DNA of 64,000 nucleotides, taken from positions 14,869,578 through 14,933,577 of the forward strand of contig NC_134891.1 in the NCBI RefSeq assembly GCF_041734735.1. The letters run 5' to 3'. Below the pieces are notes generated by a model. The model made no database searches, was not told the origin of the DNA, and saw only the letters and a list, made by a program, of their open reading frames with translations. The DNA comes from Babylonia areolata. Taxonomy: Eukaryota > Mollusca > Gastropoda > Neogastropoda > Buccinidae. Position 1 is the first letter of the stretch, and each line of letters starts with the position of its first letter. The position numbers and the translations under genes are program-made. Positions 43,906 to 55,589 of the stretch are shown piece after piece.

Positions 43906-43919
43906 TTGTGCAAAGGGTA

Positions 43920-44583
43920 TTTACAGGTTGGGAGGGGGTTGGGGGTAGGGGGGGAGTGATTCTGGCACTATGCCCGTTTTAAGCCCTCCCACTCCCAAAT
44001 GCCTCGAATGATAATAATGGTAATAACAATAATGATAATGTAGTAATAGGCCTCCTTTGGTCATGGCTGACCATGGATAGAGTATATCCGACCTCATCTC
44101 TAATTGGGCTGTCTGCTTGGACCAAGCAGCGTCGCCGCGGCCTGTGACTGTAGAGACCGATGCTTGAGAGACAGTCTCTGTCGCAGCTGTCACATGTGTA
44201 ATTTGATGCTGGTCTGTTGCCTGCCGTCCCTTTTCTGCGAGCTCACTTTTCTGCTGCAGCAGCTGACAGTTTATCCTCACCAATCCGTAGCTGATTCTTG
44301 GGAGTGCTTCTCCAGCTGTTGCGGTCATCTTCAAGGTCCTCCCACTAGAGGACTCAGTGTTGATCTCAAGCGCCTTCATGTCACGTTTGCAAACGTCTTT
44401 GTATCTCAGCTGTGGGCGGCCGATGAATCTCTGCCCCGTGGCAACCTCTCCATAAAGGATGTCTTTTGGGATGCGACCATCTTCCATGCAGTGAACGTGG
44501 CCCAGCCAACGCAGCCGACGCTGTCTCAGCATGGTATACATGGTCGGGAGGCCAGAGCGAGTCAGGACTTCAGTGTTTGTCAC
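43920..44583 (-). mobile_element. RTE-type LINE fragment, 3' end
   Basis: The minus-strand translation gives TEVLTRSGLPTMYTML, RRLRWLGHVHCMEDGRIPKDILYGE and RPQLRYKDVCKRDMKALE, the part of RTE-group proteins after the reverse transcriptase. In another frame a C2H2-like piece (CDSCDRDC...SHRPRR, about 44130-44200) follows, so a frameshift lies near 44345. The 3' end has ATT/ATG microsatellite-like repeats (about 44007-44050). The family differs from the LINE at 19820-23880. Sequence before 44583 was lost by 5' truncation. Confidence 0.8.
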
Positions 44584-44589
44584 CTTGTC

Positions 44590-47500
44590 TTTTCAGGAGA
44601 TGCCGATAATGATGATCTTAATAATAAGTATTCATATACTTTCACACCAGTCAGTCACACGCATGCATATCAGTACACTGGGAAAAAACTGAATGGAAGA
44701 GGCAGAGGAGAGAGGCTATCATCTTGGGAAGAGGTGGGTTTTACTCCCTCCACTCATACTATGATCAGAAAAGCGGAGGGAAGAAATAAATAAGTCTTGT
44801 GAACTTAATATTGTGAGGAGAATGTATGTGGTCATAAGGCCAGAATTACTTCACTTCTCTTCTCTGATCTTGGAAAAAGAAGAATGGGGGATACCCAGCA
44901 TAAGGTTAGAATCATACAGCCCCACCCCCCTTATGTTAATATTGGATGGAGAGTGTATAATTATGGTTATAAGGCCAGGAATTATGTGTGTGCATGTGCC
45001 TGTGCTTATGTGTGTGTTTGGGTGCGTGTGTGAGAGAGGGGGGATAAATAATTCAATAGTGTTTTATATCTTGTGTTCAATTTTTCTTTTTTTATATTCA
45101 CGTGTTTTTTCTTGTTTGTTTGTTTTGTAAGCACTTAAGGGTTATTTTCATGATTTGGCTGAAATGATCATAATAATAATAATGATAATGATAACAATTA
45201 TTCCCTCTGCTTTTCTGATCTTGGTATGAGAATATTGTAGGGGGTTTAAAACTGGGCATAGGGCCAGAATCATCACCCCCCTCATCCCCCCCCCCCTTCC
45301 CAATGAGAACTGAACGTTGGGTGAAGATTCTATATGGGTATAAGGACACAATTTCTTCTCTTGTTTTCTCTGATTTTCGAAATATAAGTGTAAAAAAATG
45401 TTGTTTTAGAGAGTGTGGATCGATTCTGATAGAAGAGAGAGGGGAGTTATGCAGGGGGGAGATAGGATCAACTAATCATGCACTCACTCACTCTCTCCTC
45501 ACATCAATAGCAGGGCCACATGGAGTGGTTTTTATAGAGTGTTTACTTTACAATACAGCACACAGTAAAAAGTTCACCCTACACCTAAAGCAGCACCTAT
45601 AAGCAGCACACCTGGAACACAAACACGCAACCAAAACCCAGGTCAGATAAAATCTCAAAATATCCTGACATCACTGACATGAAAGGCCTATACCCTCTCA
45701 GCACCTTTCATCACATGTCCACCAGTATGCACTCCTCTCACACATAGATCTATGTGAGGAAATACAAGCTTCATCAAGCTTACCTGCCACCAACAGTTAC
45801 ATACCAATTACCATACTGTGTACAAAGCATATCACTGACCAATACAACCTTGTGTTCCAACTCATGTTACCAATCATTCAGCTAAACTGTGTATTACCAT
45901 GACCAAACAAACCACCTCTTTGCCTTCACAAAGTGTCCCACTGACACAAGTACATGTGTGGAAATCATTACTTCCAACATACCTCTGGTAAACAGCAATG
46001 TGCAACAACATAGCACTGACCCTCAATGTTCTCATAGTTTGCCAACTCACTAATCACATTACAATGTTCCTTCCCACTTTGTCTGAACAAAGTAAACCAC
46101 TGACACAAAGCACAACTCCTGCACATGTTACCACAACAACCAACAAATCAAACATGTATTCCACAACACTTGCTGTTACCCCCATGTGCACACACACATG
46201 AAAAACACTCAACACACTCTGACAATGTGTTAGCCTATAGATCTGTTCAGTTCACACTGAACCAACACCACCTACTATACAAAACAAGTAAGTAATACAT
46301 CAAAAATACAGAACAAGATATCTGTAACCAAATAGAAGGGGGGGGGGACTCAAAAGATTTAGGCCAGTACTTCTCTCAGTGGGTAGCTTTCACACATTAA
46401 CCCCTTTTCTTTCCACAAGCCACAAGATCAACTTAAACTGGCTGTCCACTGACATAAAACATAGTTTCCCAACACAACTAAGTTATCAACGTAACATAAA
46501 ACCATTACAAGTCATGTACTCACAGCCCAACAGGGATTTCCTTGCTCCTCACATCACTGATCAGTCAGTCACCCTGCGTCAGTCAGTTCTTCTGGGAGAC
46601 AGCTCAGAACTGGCTGTGCTGACTGGTTTTATCCCTTCCCACAACATACTGTGTATACTAATGTAAGCTACAACACACACTCCCCCAACAAGTAGAACTG
46701 AAATAACCAATCTTTGCTTGTCCTAGTGATGCTATGTGAATGACTGACAGATTCACTGCTTAATGCCAATTCGTCCAATTCAACAGATTGATCTGATTCA
46801 CTCACTGCAACCCACTTGTCTATACACATTCTATGATGACAAGTTCACCCGTTTACGTCACAAAGAGATTGGGGAGATAGGACAATACAACTCTCGGCAT
46901 GTTAGCCGGCTTGATCAAAGTTCACATTAGCATAAATTCTCCCTAGCTTATGTTCCGAAGTCCCGCCATCTACGTCAGCTGCATTTGTGAACGGGGAGAT
47001 GGGGAACAACTTGAAAGACAGGCCGCCACACGGGATGTTCCGCTCAGCATGGGGATTCCGGCAAACGTCACATAACCGCACGTGTTTCAACGACTGGGAC
47101 GGGTGACGTGGACCAAAGGCGCCGACTAGGGAGTAGGGGTGAGGAGGGAGGGTGTCGCGGGTGTCGGCGCAACCTCAAAGACTGGGCTTTGGAGGAGTGG
47201 GAAGGGAGATAAGAAGGGGGGGGGGGGGAGGGATGGGGAGGGAAGGGGGACAGAGTGTGGGTGGTGGGGGGTGACACTGCTGGCACACTATAACATAAGA
47301 ACCTGAGACGAACATAAGACCAAAATGACTTCACCCTTTTTATGTGAACTCGATATTGGGAGGGGGTGGGGTCTAAACGGGCACAGGGGCAAAATCACTT
47401 CCCCCACCTCTTTTATGACTGTATTAGGCCAGATTCATTTCCAGTCTGCTATCAGCTTAAGTAATTGGACTGAGGAGGGGGTGGTATATAAGCATTGGTC

Positions 47501-47810
47501 CAGAATTACTCCCCTCTTCTTCTGTAGAATTAGTATTCTGGGGGATTAAGGCCAGACATGGCACGGCTATTTTCAAAACAGTTTCATTCTAAACTGTGAT
47601 AAACTATTATACTGAGGTGGATATGGTAAGGTATCACCCAGGATTCACAAAAATATAATAAACACACTCTTCACACACCAGTTGCCATGGAAACGATTCA
47701 AAATGGCCGACGGCAAACAAAAACAATTAAAGCTCTATAACTACAAAACTATTATAGGTACTTCAGTTTATCTTTTTGTTTTTGATTATGACCTTTACTC
47801 ACTTTCGTTT
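44590..47810. other. No gene seen; scattered degenerate motif
   Basis: No frame has a recognisable domain. Copies of a motif around GGCCAGAATCAC lie near 44840, 44970, 45250, 47380 and 47500. An A/C-rich stretch (45500-46700) is not obviously repetitive. 47210-47270 is a purine-rich (GGGA) tract. Confidence 0.55.
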
Positions 47811-47930
47811 GGATAGCATATCTGAAATATTGAATCTTCAACATTAAAAAAAAAAGAGCAAAATGACAGAACAGAAAGTGTCTTTTTTTTTAATGTTGAA
47901 AAATTCAATATTTTAGATATAATGCTATCC
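47811..47930. repeat. Imperfect inverted repeat (hairpin)
   Basis: Left arm 47811-47858 (GGATAGCATATCTGAAATATTG...) pairs with right arm 47880-47930, its reverse complement with a few mismatches and gaps; the loop is about 20 bases. The size and AT-rich arms suggest a foldback or MITE-like element. Confidence 0.75.
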
Positions 47931-48534
47931 TAACGTAGAAAGATACTTGCATGTACACAGGCTTCAGCGCACCCGTGTGTTTCTCATATGTACACACCCG
48001 CAGCTAGGGTGGCAGTGAGATATAAAGGGAACTGGTGTCACTGGAAATGTGTCTGCCGATCGACCAGTATAAAAACCTCTACAATGACGGATCCAAAAAG
48101 TGAAAGACTGTTGTTTTTTACTTTTAAACCTCGTGCCTGTTTTTTCCCCCAACATCTGCACCGTTTCAGTGGCATTACTACCACGCTGCTCATTCCGAGT
48201 CACCCATACAGGACCACATCCGTGTTCGTCTTTAACAGTCCTAGCGTTGGCAGTCCACAGGGAACCATCGATGTTTCGTCAACAGGACTGAGGAGACCAT
48301 GTACTGCTGCTGGGTCACTTCGGTGGTGTTCAATAGTGCCTGTTCTGATTCAACGTACTTTGGACACCACCTACTAAGCCCCCTGACAATAATTTGTATT
48401 TGTATTTCTCTTTTTTGTCACAACAGATTTCTCTTTGTGAAATTCGAGCTGCTCTCCCCAGGAAGAGCCAATCGCTACACTGTGAGCAACACCCTTTTTT
48501 TTTTTTTCCTGTGTGCAGTTTTATTTGGGTTTCC
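47931..48534. other. No gene seen
   Basis: Frames of 80-130 codons exist on both strands, but none has a recognisable domain. A 5' part of the following SINE family may begin within this stretch. Confidence 0.5.
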
Positions 48535-48795
48535 TATCGAAGTGGATTTTTCTACTGAATTTTGCCAGGGACAACCCTTTTGTTACCTTGGGTACTTTTA
48601 CATGCGCCGAGTGCATGCTGCACATGGGACCTCAGTTTATCGTCTCATCTGAATGACTACCGTCCAGACCACCACTCAAGGTGTAGTGGAGGGGGAGAAA
48701 ATATTGGCGACTTAGCTGTGATTCGAACCTGCACGCTCAAATTCTCTCACTTCCTAGGCGGACGCGTTACCTCAAGGCCATCACTCCACATAATA
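48535..48795 (-). mobile_element. tRNA-headed SINE, second head type
   Basis: On the minus strand from 48795 it reads GTGATGGCCTTGAGGTAACG (A-box region) and later GGTTCGAATCACAGC (B box). The body holds the core GGGACCTCAGTTTATCGTC (plus strand), about 85 percent identical by eye to that of the SINE at 30110-30497, although the tRNA-like heads differ. The 3' end near 48535 is approximate. Confidence 0.8.
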
Positions 48796-51008
48796 GCAAA
48801 GTCACGTACGGAGCATGCAGACGGAGTAAGCGTCCCTCTCAGAGACCACCACTACGTCCCTCCAGCAACAGCCCCCCATGAATCTGCCGACACCGAAGAC
48901 ATTGACTGGACTCACCCAACACACAGAAGTAGAAGGGTACCGAAACTGAGGTCACAATGAGAGCATGGCATGAAAGGCCACATAATTTGGGATGATTATA
49001 ATTCAACACATAATTTGTGGTTTTTGTTATCTAAATGTTTGTGTTTGTAAATTGTTTGTTTAGAAAACTTTTTTCCCCTCAAGACTGAATGAGTCATACA
49101 TGCAGATGAGTGGATGGAAGAAATCTGGTATAGCCAAGAATCTAAGGTCCAAGGCTGAATGGTTAAGACACTTAAATTTGTGTAAGTGTTGTCCTCTAGC
49201 AAATTTCTGAAAACTGATCAACTCTGATATATACATGTTATAGTGTGTCAGGCGCATATGGTGGAAGCATGGGATTTTCTCAGACACTCTGCTCACTGAT
49301 GGACCCCTCCTTCCTACCTCCCTACTCTTCTCCCCCCACCCCCTTCCATGGCATCTATCCCCACCAACACCCCTCCCCATACCCTCTCTCCCTCCACCTC
49401 CTTCCCTTGGCCAAGTGCAGAGGGAGCAAGTTATCAAGAAATACTAAGTAAAGATGGTATCTCCTCTGACCATTCTCTTCCTATACACTACCCTGCCCTT
49501 TTCCCTTCCACTTCCATCACCCTCAACCCCTCCCCCTCCCCCTCCCCAACCCCCCATGTCATCTCTGGCAGGATGGCATCTGCCGCAATGGTCACCACAT
49601 GGTGTGGTGTGTTTATCATGAGCTGTTTAGAACAGAATCAGGGCTGGGCGATCTTTCCTACTCTTTCTCTTCCTCTTTTCATCACCCCCACCCTCCCTCC
49701 CCTCCCCTTCTCCTTGACAATGCTGGGTTCTGTGAGAAAAGTGCTGGATGTGCAAGTCTAGCACTGTTGATCCCAGATTGGTCTGTTAACTTCAGCCAAT
49801 TGGAAAGGCTCTGGGTCGGAAGATAGTTTGCATACAGCGCCAGCTTGTGAATAGGATAAAATGAATAGGCAAGTGGGGTTTCTTTCTTTTCCTTGCTTGG
49901 AGCAGGCTAGGAGAGCTGGACAGTCAAGACAGTACCATGAGGGCTGTGAGTGTCAAACTAGCATCTATTTTTCAGACTTAGTTGAATGCTTGATTTATGG
50001 TATACTTGGATTCAGTGACTAACACACTGGCTCAGTGGGATTGTGTTCTGCTACATGAATATAAAGTGAACCCTGAAACGTTTGGGGCTGTGAGTAATGC
50101 TTGTACTGGTAATTTGCTTTGTTGGCAATTTACTTTATGGTTTTGGGAAACAGTTTGGAGTTTGTAGAATTGTGATGTTGTGTCACAAGAGCGTCAAGAG
50201 ATCCTTTTTAGCTGGTGTGGTATTTCACAGTTTATGTAACTGGAATATGTTGATGCAGATACCATGACTTGTGAGAGAGCATAGCCAGCATGTGTATGGC
50301 TTAACTGTATTTGAGGCTAGTGACTGAGGGAAAAGTGGTTAAAATACCCAATGTAGCCAATACATGACTAAATGGAGTACTGGTTTAGGCTATTTGGGTA
50401 TCCCCCCCCCCTTTCCTGTTTCCTACAGGTTGATATTATGGTATGATGCTTGAGCATCATGTTTGGGTTTACAGGTTGTGCATCTTGGCTTACATAAATG
50501 ATAATGTTCAGTAACATGTCAGTTGTGTGTCAATTGTTGACATACTGTGGGAACAATGTAAGCATTCAGTCACAAAGAAACACAGAGATTATGTGTAGGT
50601 TGCATCTGTGTAGAATGTTTTAGTTGTAACAGTTGGAGTTATTTTGAGGTATGACATACCTATTTTGTATGTTAGGTGGTGATGGTTATATTCAAGGTGA
50701 ACAAATCTACAGGCTAATTGTATGTTCATGTGTTTCCATGTGTGTGTGCACATGAGTGATAATGCAACATTGGGAACATGTGTGACTTGGTTGTTGTGAT
50801 TACCATGTGCTGTAGTCATGTTATATGCCAGTGGGGTAACACAAAGCTGTATGTGTTCAATAAGATTTGAGACCACTGACAGGCAGTCCTATGTTGGTGC
50901 ACACAGGTTGCTATATATTTGCCATATTATTTGGAAACTATAGGATTCCCATATAATAATTTTACCAGTGAGATATTTTGCAGAGACGAAGTACTGATTT
51001 GTCCAGTC
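48796..51008. other. No gene seen; pyrimidine-rich tracts
   Basis: 49290-49720 is CT/CCC-rich and produces Pro/Ser frames without domains. The rest is mixed sequence with no recognisable element. Confidence 0.55.
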
Positions 51009-51028
51009 TTAACCTTCGCCGGACGGTG
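51009..51028 (+). repeat. Left TTAA and terminal inverted repeat
   Basis: TTAA followed by CCTTCGCCGGACGGTG. Confidence 0.95.
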
Positions 51029-51382
51029 TGGGTCCATGTGGACCCAGAAGGGTCTTTAAATGCCGATATCTCGTATATTTATAGATGTTTTTCAATGAAA
51101 TTTTAGATATGCTCCAAACACACACACAAACCCCCTCCTTGTCCTAAAATTTCGAAAATATGGGTCAAAATTTCAAACAGTAATTAAAGGTGACATTTTA
51201 ACTAGTCACTGATGACGGTGTGGGTCCGTGTGGACCCATGGCTCGCAAAGAAGGAAAACTGTGTTTAACCCTCCGCAGATGGCGTGGGTCCGTGTGGACC
51301 CATGGCTCGCAAAGAGGGGAAACTGTTTACCCCTCCGCAGACAGCGTGGGTCCATGTGGACCCATGGCTCGCAAAGAAGGAA
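51024..51382 (+). repeat. Left subterminal repeats of piggyBac
   Basis: Four units of GTGGGTCC(A/G)TGTGGACCCA begin near 51027, 51219, 51285 and 51349. The last three are extended by TGGCTCGCAAAGA and a G-rich end. Each core is a near-perfect palindrome, suited to dimeric protein binding. Confidence 0.9.
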
Positions 51383-51579
51383 AATTGTAACCCTTGGCTA
51401 CAGAGGGCGACAATGGGGAGGTCTCTAGGACCCCCTCTTTGCATGCTGGAGAGAGAAACTGAAACTGATTCTGGCACTTCTGAAAGTAACAAGTTCTGAG
51501 GAAGCGGCGGGTTTTTCCCACGTTCTCTCCTTGCTACGAGTATCTCTCATGGAGGCTGGACAGTCACTCTGATACTGTC

Positions 51580-54500
51580 ATGGACAGACCCAACATTTTT
51601 GAAGCCCTTGTCACCTGCGCTGACGCAGAGGAAGACCGTAATTTTGGTGAGTATATCATTTGAAGTTAGAATTTAAACCACTTGATATTTATTAGGGGAA
51701 ATAAGGTTGATGGGTCGGGGGTTTGGGGAGTGCAGAAATGGCTTGTATCTATGGTTTGTATCTGTCTCTGTCTCAGTTCAAGTTGCATCTCAAAGCTAGC
51801 CAAAACTAATCAATAACGTAAAAAGGCTTGAAGAATACAATCACAGAGGTGTACTCACGCAGTAGTTCATGCGTTCACAGGTGCCGATAGAGGAGTGGAT
51901 AGGGGAATTAACGTATGTGCTTTATAAAAACCAATGAAACCCACTGTTTTGCTTTCCTATCCCCAGAAGATTTTGGTATGAATGCCTACTTTCACTTTCA
52001 ATTGTTGTATGTGTGTATGTTTGCCTGTAGTCTACGTATGTGTCTGGGGAGACAAGGGAGGGAGGGGGGGGGGGGGGGGCTTTCTCTCTCTCTCTCTCTG
52101 TTTTGGTGCTCTAGTGTTTATGGGTTAATTGTTTACAAGTGCTTACATGTGTCTGCATTTTTGTTGCTTGTCATTTTTAGTTGCGAATGCTTACAATGTT
52201 GCCCGGGTTTTTTCGACGACAGGGTGTGTGTGTGTGTGTGTGCGTGTGTGTGTAAAACATAACTGCAAATTTATGGAATCATATCTGACTATATTGTACC
52301 TATCTCTCCTTTTTTTGGTTACCCCAGATGAGCAAAGAACACGGATTGCCAGTTCCCAGGACCACGAACAAGAAAGTGGCGATGACTAGTGACGAAGAAT
52401 TTCTTCCACCTGAGCCTGATGCGGAGTCCCCTAGTGATGATGAACCAGATTTCGAAAAAGATGAAGAAGTCTTTTCTCAGTCAGGTGAGGAGCAAGAAGT
52501 GCCACCAGATTCCAACACATATACAGCAAAGGACGGAACAAGATGGAGCAAAGTTCCAGTGACCGGAAAAAGAAAGACGCCGTCTAAGAACATTTTCAAG
52601 CGTCCCCCTAGTCAGGTCCCTGGAACCCAAAATGTGCATGATCCGTATGATACATACAAACTGTTTATTTCAGACAAAATCATTAAAGACACTGTCCGTT
52701 TCACGAATTTGTATGGACAAAATCAGTACCAGGAAAAATGGCAAGATTGTGACGATGTTGAGATTGAGGCCTTGATTGGCGTGTTGCTTTTTGGGGGGGT
52801 CAAAAAGCAGAACATGCTTTTCACCAGCGACATTTGGGATCAGGAATACGGGGTCAGTCTTGTAAGAGCAGCCATGAGTAGGACAGATTCAAAATCCTCA
52901 TGTGTTGTCTGAGATTTGATGACAAATCCACAAGATCAAACAGAAGAACAAAAGATTCATTTGCCCCTTTCAGAGACGTTTGGGACGAATTCAACAAAAA
53001 CCTTAGTACCTATTACATTGCTGGGCCCCTTCTAACTGTGGATGAGCAGCTTGTGCCTTTTACAGGCACGTGCAATTTCATCCAATACCTTACCCAGCAA
53101 GCCCGATCACTATGGTATAAAGGTGTTCTGGGTTGCTGACTCAGCCAATAATTTCCCTCTCTTGGGAATTCCATACCTTGGCCGGCCCCTCGGCCAGGAC
53201 AGACAGGTGAATCTTGGAAGGAACATTGCCCTTCAGCTGGCAACTCCATTCTTAAAGAGTGGAAGAAATATTACATGTGATAATTATTTCACAGATTTGG
53301 CTTTGGCCGAGGGCTGTCAAAACAATGGCCTGACAGTCGTAGGGACAGTCAGATCCAACAAAAGGTTTCTACCCTACCCTTTCAAAAGCAACAGAAACCT
53401 CCCACTTCACGGCAGCGAGTTTGCTTACAATAAGACTGTCACCCTTGTTAATTACCAGGGGAAGAGAAGGAAGAACACCGTTCTCCTCAGCTCAATGCAT
53501 GACGAAGGAATGGTGAAGCCAGGGGCCCCCAAGCAGAAGCCTGAGATTGTTCTTTTTTACAATGAGACAAAGGGTGCCGTAGACTCTTTGGATAAGCTTG
53601 CCCATGCTTATACCTCAAAAAGAATTTCCAAACGCCGGCCATTTGTCATGTTTGCCAACATCATTGATCTTGCTACAGTGGCTGCACGCTGTGTCTGGTC
53701 AATCAAATTTGAAGATGATTCTCTTGCAAAGAAAGATGCACGGAGTGCATTCACCCAATGCATCAGTAAAAGCCTGATGTTGCCACACATGAAGCGCCGT
53801 CTCATGCACACAAACGTGCACCGGGGCACTCTTGATCTGATGAAACGTTCAATCAAGAGGACTGAGCTTGAGTCAGAAGGGCACAAAATGCCAAGAGCAA
53901 AAACGGTCAGGCAAGACAAGTCTGAGACAGTAAGATCAGGTGAAGCTGCCAGCACATTACACAAGAGGCAAGCCAGTTCTGATCATGGAACATCAAGTGA
54001 ACAGGCATGCCTACCCCCAAATTTGCTTTTCAGGAACAACACACATTAGAATCAGGGGCAGGGTTAAATTTTCAGGAACATCTCAGCAAACATACATCTG
54101 CCATCAGTGACTGATGTCGCAAAACGCATACGCGTCTCTTTTCCTCCCCGGCTTTATGAACGGCTACTTCTCAGAGTGTTCCTTCCTGATGGTTTGTGTC
54201 ATCATGCAATCATGTCCAATGCTGTGATTCAAGTTCCTCTTATACATCTGTATTATTTATCTATTGCAGATTTCACATTAAATTGATATCATCACTGTTA
54301 GTACTATTGATCTCAGTTTGGCCCAGCTGACCATCCTGGGCCAATTCAACTCCTGCCAGAAAACGAAATTATTGATTTTTAAGAGGTTTAGGAGGACCTC
54401 TCCTCTGTGTGTGTGTGTGTGTGTGTGTGTTTGTGTTTACAAGGAAAATGTACTTATCACACAAGTTTGTACTGTACCGATATAACTGACCATCTGGTCA

Positions 54501-54948
54501 CTGCTGCCGCAGTGTCAGTGTCTGTTCCGCTGACAGACTTGTGTGTTGGCTGAGGAAAGAAATGGGGAAGGGGGATGACTGGAGGGAGGTGGGGGTGGGT
54601 ATGTGACTGGTCGTATCAATTTCAACAGTCAGGGATTCTCAGCCAGAGCAAGCGGTCACTGTCTTGGCTCAGTGCCAATTTTGCCACACTCATTGACTGT
54701 GTGGTTTTATCCACCCCCACCCCTCCACCCCCCTTTCAATTCTACCAATTTTCCGGGACAAATACGGGCCCTCAGTAACGGTAGGCATGCCTGAGTGAAG
54801 CTGCCCCCACAAAGCGCAAGAAAGCACGCTGCTTTTTCTGCTCATGGAAGGCTGATCGAAAAGTGAGACTGAGGTGCCAGAAATGCAGTCGGCATGTTTG
54901 TCCCGACCACATGCAAATTCTTTGCCCTTCCTGTGCGTGCTCAAAGTA
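51580..54948 (+). pseudogene. piggyBac transposase (pseudogene)
   Basis: A first exon is predicted at 51580-51646 (MDRPNIFEALVTCADAEEDRNF), with donor GTGAGT at 51647 and acceptor CCCCAG at 52327. The second part covers an acidic N-terminus, TRWSKVPVTGKRKTPSKNI, the DDE_Tnp_1_7 domain with catalytic Asp motifs TVDEQLVPF (about 53037), TCDNYFTDLALAE (about 53275) and KGAVDSLDKLA (about 53572). The cysteine-rich tail (CFFCSWKADRK, CQKCSRHVC, CPSCACSK) lies at about 54828-54948. Frame lesions: one extra base near 52388, one lost near 52880 and one extra near 53090. The 770-bp insertion separates the tail. Role: cut-and-paste transposition at TTAA. Confidence 0.9.
54013..54782. mobile_element. 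770-bp insertion in the piggyBac transposase
   Basis: The 10-bp palindrome AGGCATGCCT occurs at 54003-54012 and again at 54783-54792, bracketing the insertion. Without it, the transposase frame reads from EQACL directly into SEAAPTKRKKARC. The insert contains a GT microsatellite (54406-54432) and the repeat shared with 6405-6560 (here 54555-54705). No terminal inverted repeat, poly-A tail or coding frame is evident, so the class is open. Confidence 0.75.
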
Positions 54949-55393
54949 AAAACGCTGAACTTGTCAGATCATGAGAATTCTAAAATGCATACTTGTTCTT
55001 CAGCTATACCAAATGCAGTGAAGATATGGTATTTGGCTCTTACACAATGTCATGACCTAACATGATTCTTGCTTGTTGAGCTCTTTTTTTTTTGTGTGTG
55101 TGTGTGTTTCTTACTACTGCTTGTTCTTGATGTTTTGATCTTGCTTGTATTTTTATGTTTCTTTTTTCTTGCTGCTTGAAGCCTAATTGCCTTAGAAATA
55201 TAGTCTGCATTTCAGGTAACATTCCTTAGTGTCACACATACAGACATGCAACACATACATATACAGTTTACACACACACACACACAAATTCTGCTGTGAT
55301 GGAAGCATAAGCGCCACTGTCCGCCATTGTTGCAGGATGGAGCAGTATTTTGAGAACTTCGCCAAAATCGGATTAAAATAACCCTCTTTATAG

Positions 55394-55560
55394 ACATGGG
55401 TCCACCTGGACCCACACCGTCTTCGGAGGGTTGAACACAAAATTTCCTTCTATGACGGCCATGGGTCCACATGGACCCACACCGTCTGTGGAAGGGTGGA
55501 CATGATTTTCCCTCTTTGAGGGACATGGGTCCACACGGACCCACACCGTCTTCCGTGTAT
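55394..55560 (-). repeat. Right subterminal repeats of piggyBac
   Basis: Three units of ATGGGTCCAC(A/C)(T/C)GGACCCACACCGTC begin near 55395, 55460 and 55526, in inverted orientation relative to the left group. Confidence 0.9.
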
Positions 55561-55569
55561 AGTCAATAG

Positions 55570-55589
55570 CACCGTCCGGCGAAGGTTAA
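55570..55589 (-). repeat. Right terminal inverted repeat and TTAA
   Basis: CACCGTCCGGCGAAGG followed by TTAA, the exact inverse of the left end. Confidence 0.95.

Larger units (their letters stand above)
51013..55585 (+). mobile_element. piggyBac-type DNA transposon
   Basis: TTAA target duplications (51009-51012 and 55586-55589) enclose perfect 16-bp terminal inverted repeats CCTTCGCCGGACGGTG. Inside them are inverted groups of a palindromic subterminal unit, four at the left and three at the right. The transposase (51580-54948) has the piggyBac fold and all three catalytic Asp motifs but is a pseudogene. A 770-bp insertion (54013-54782) is the main size anomaly. Perfect terminal repeats imply a fairly recent arrival; such a copy might still be moved by an active relative. 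Confidence 0.93.

Noticed and set aside
44104-44793. 229-codon plus-strand ORF
   Set aside because: It mirrors the minus-strand RTE fragment; the plus reading has no domain.
47988-48377. 129-codon ORF as a small gene
   Set aside because: No domain is found, frames are open on both strands and there is no supporting structure.
49245-49826. Pro/Ser-rich ORFs
   Set aside because: They arise from pyrimidine-rich low-complexity sequence.
54013-54782. The 770-bp segment as a spliced intron of the transposase
   Set aside because: It is bracketed by an exact 10-bp direct duplication and carries a dispersed repeat, which fits insertion better; an intron is not fully excluded.
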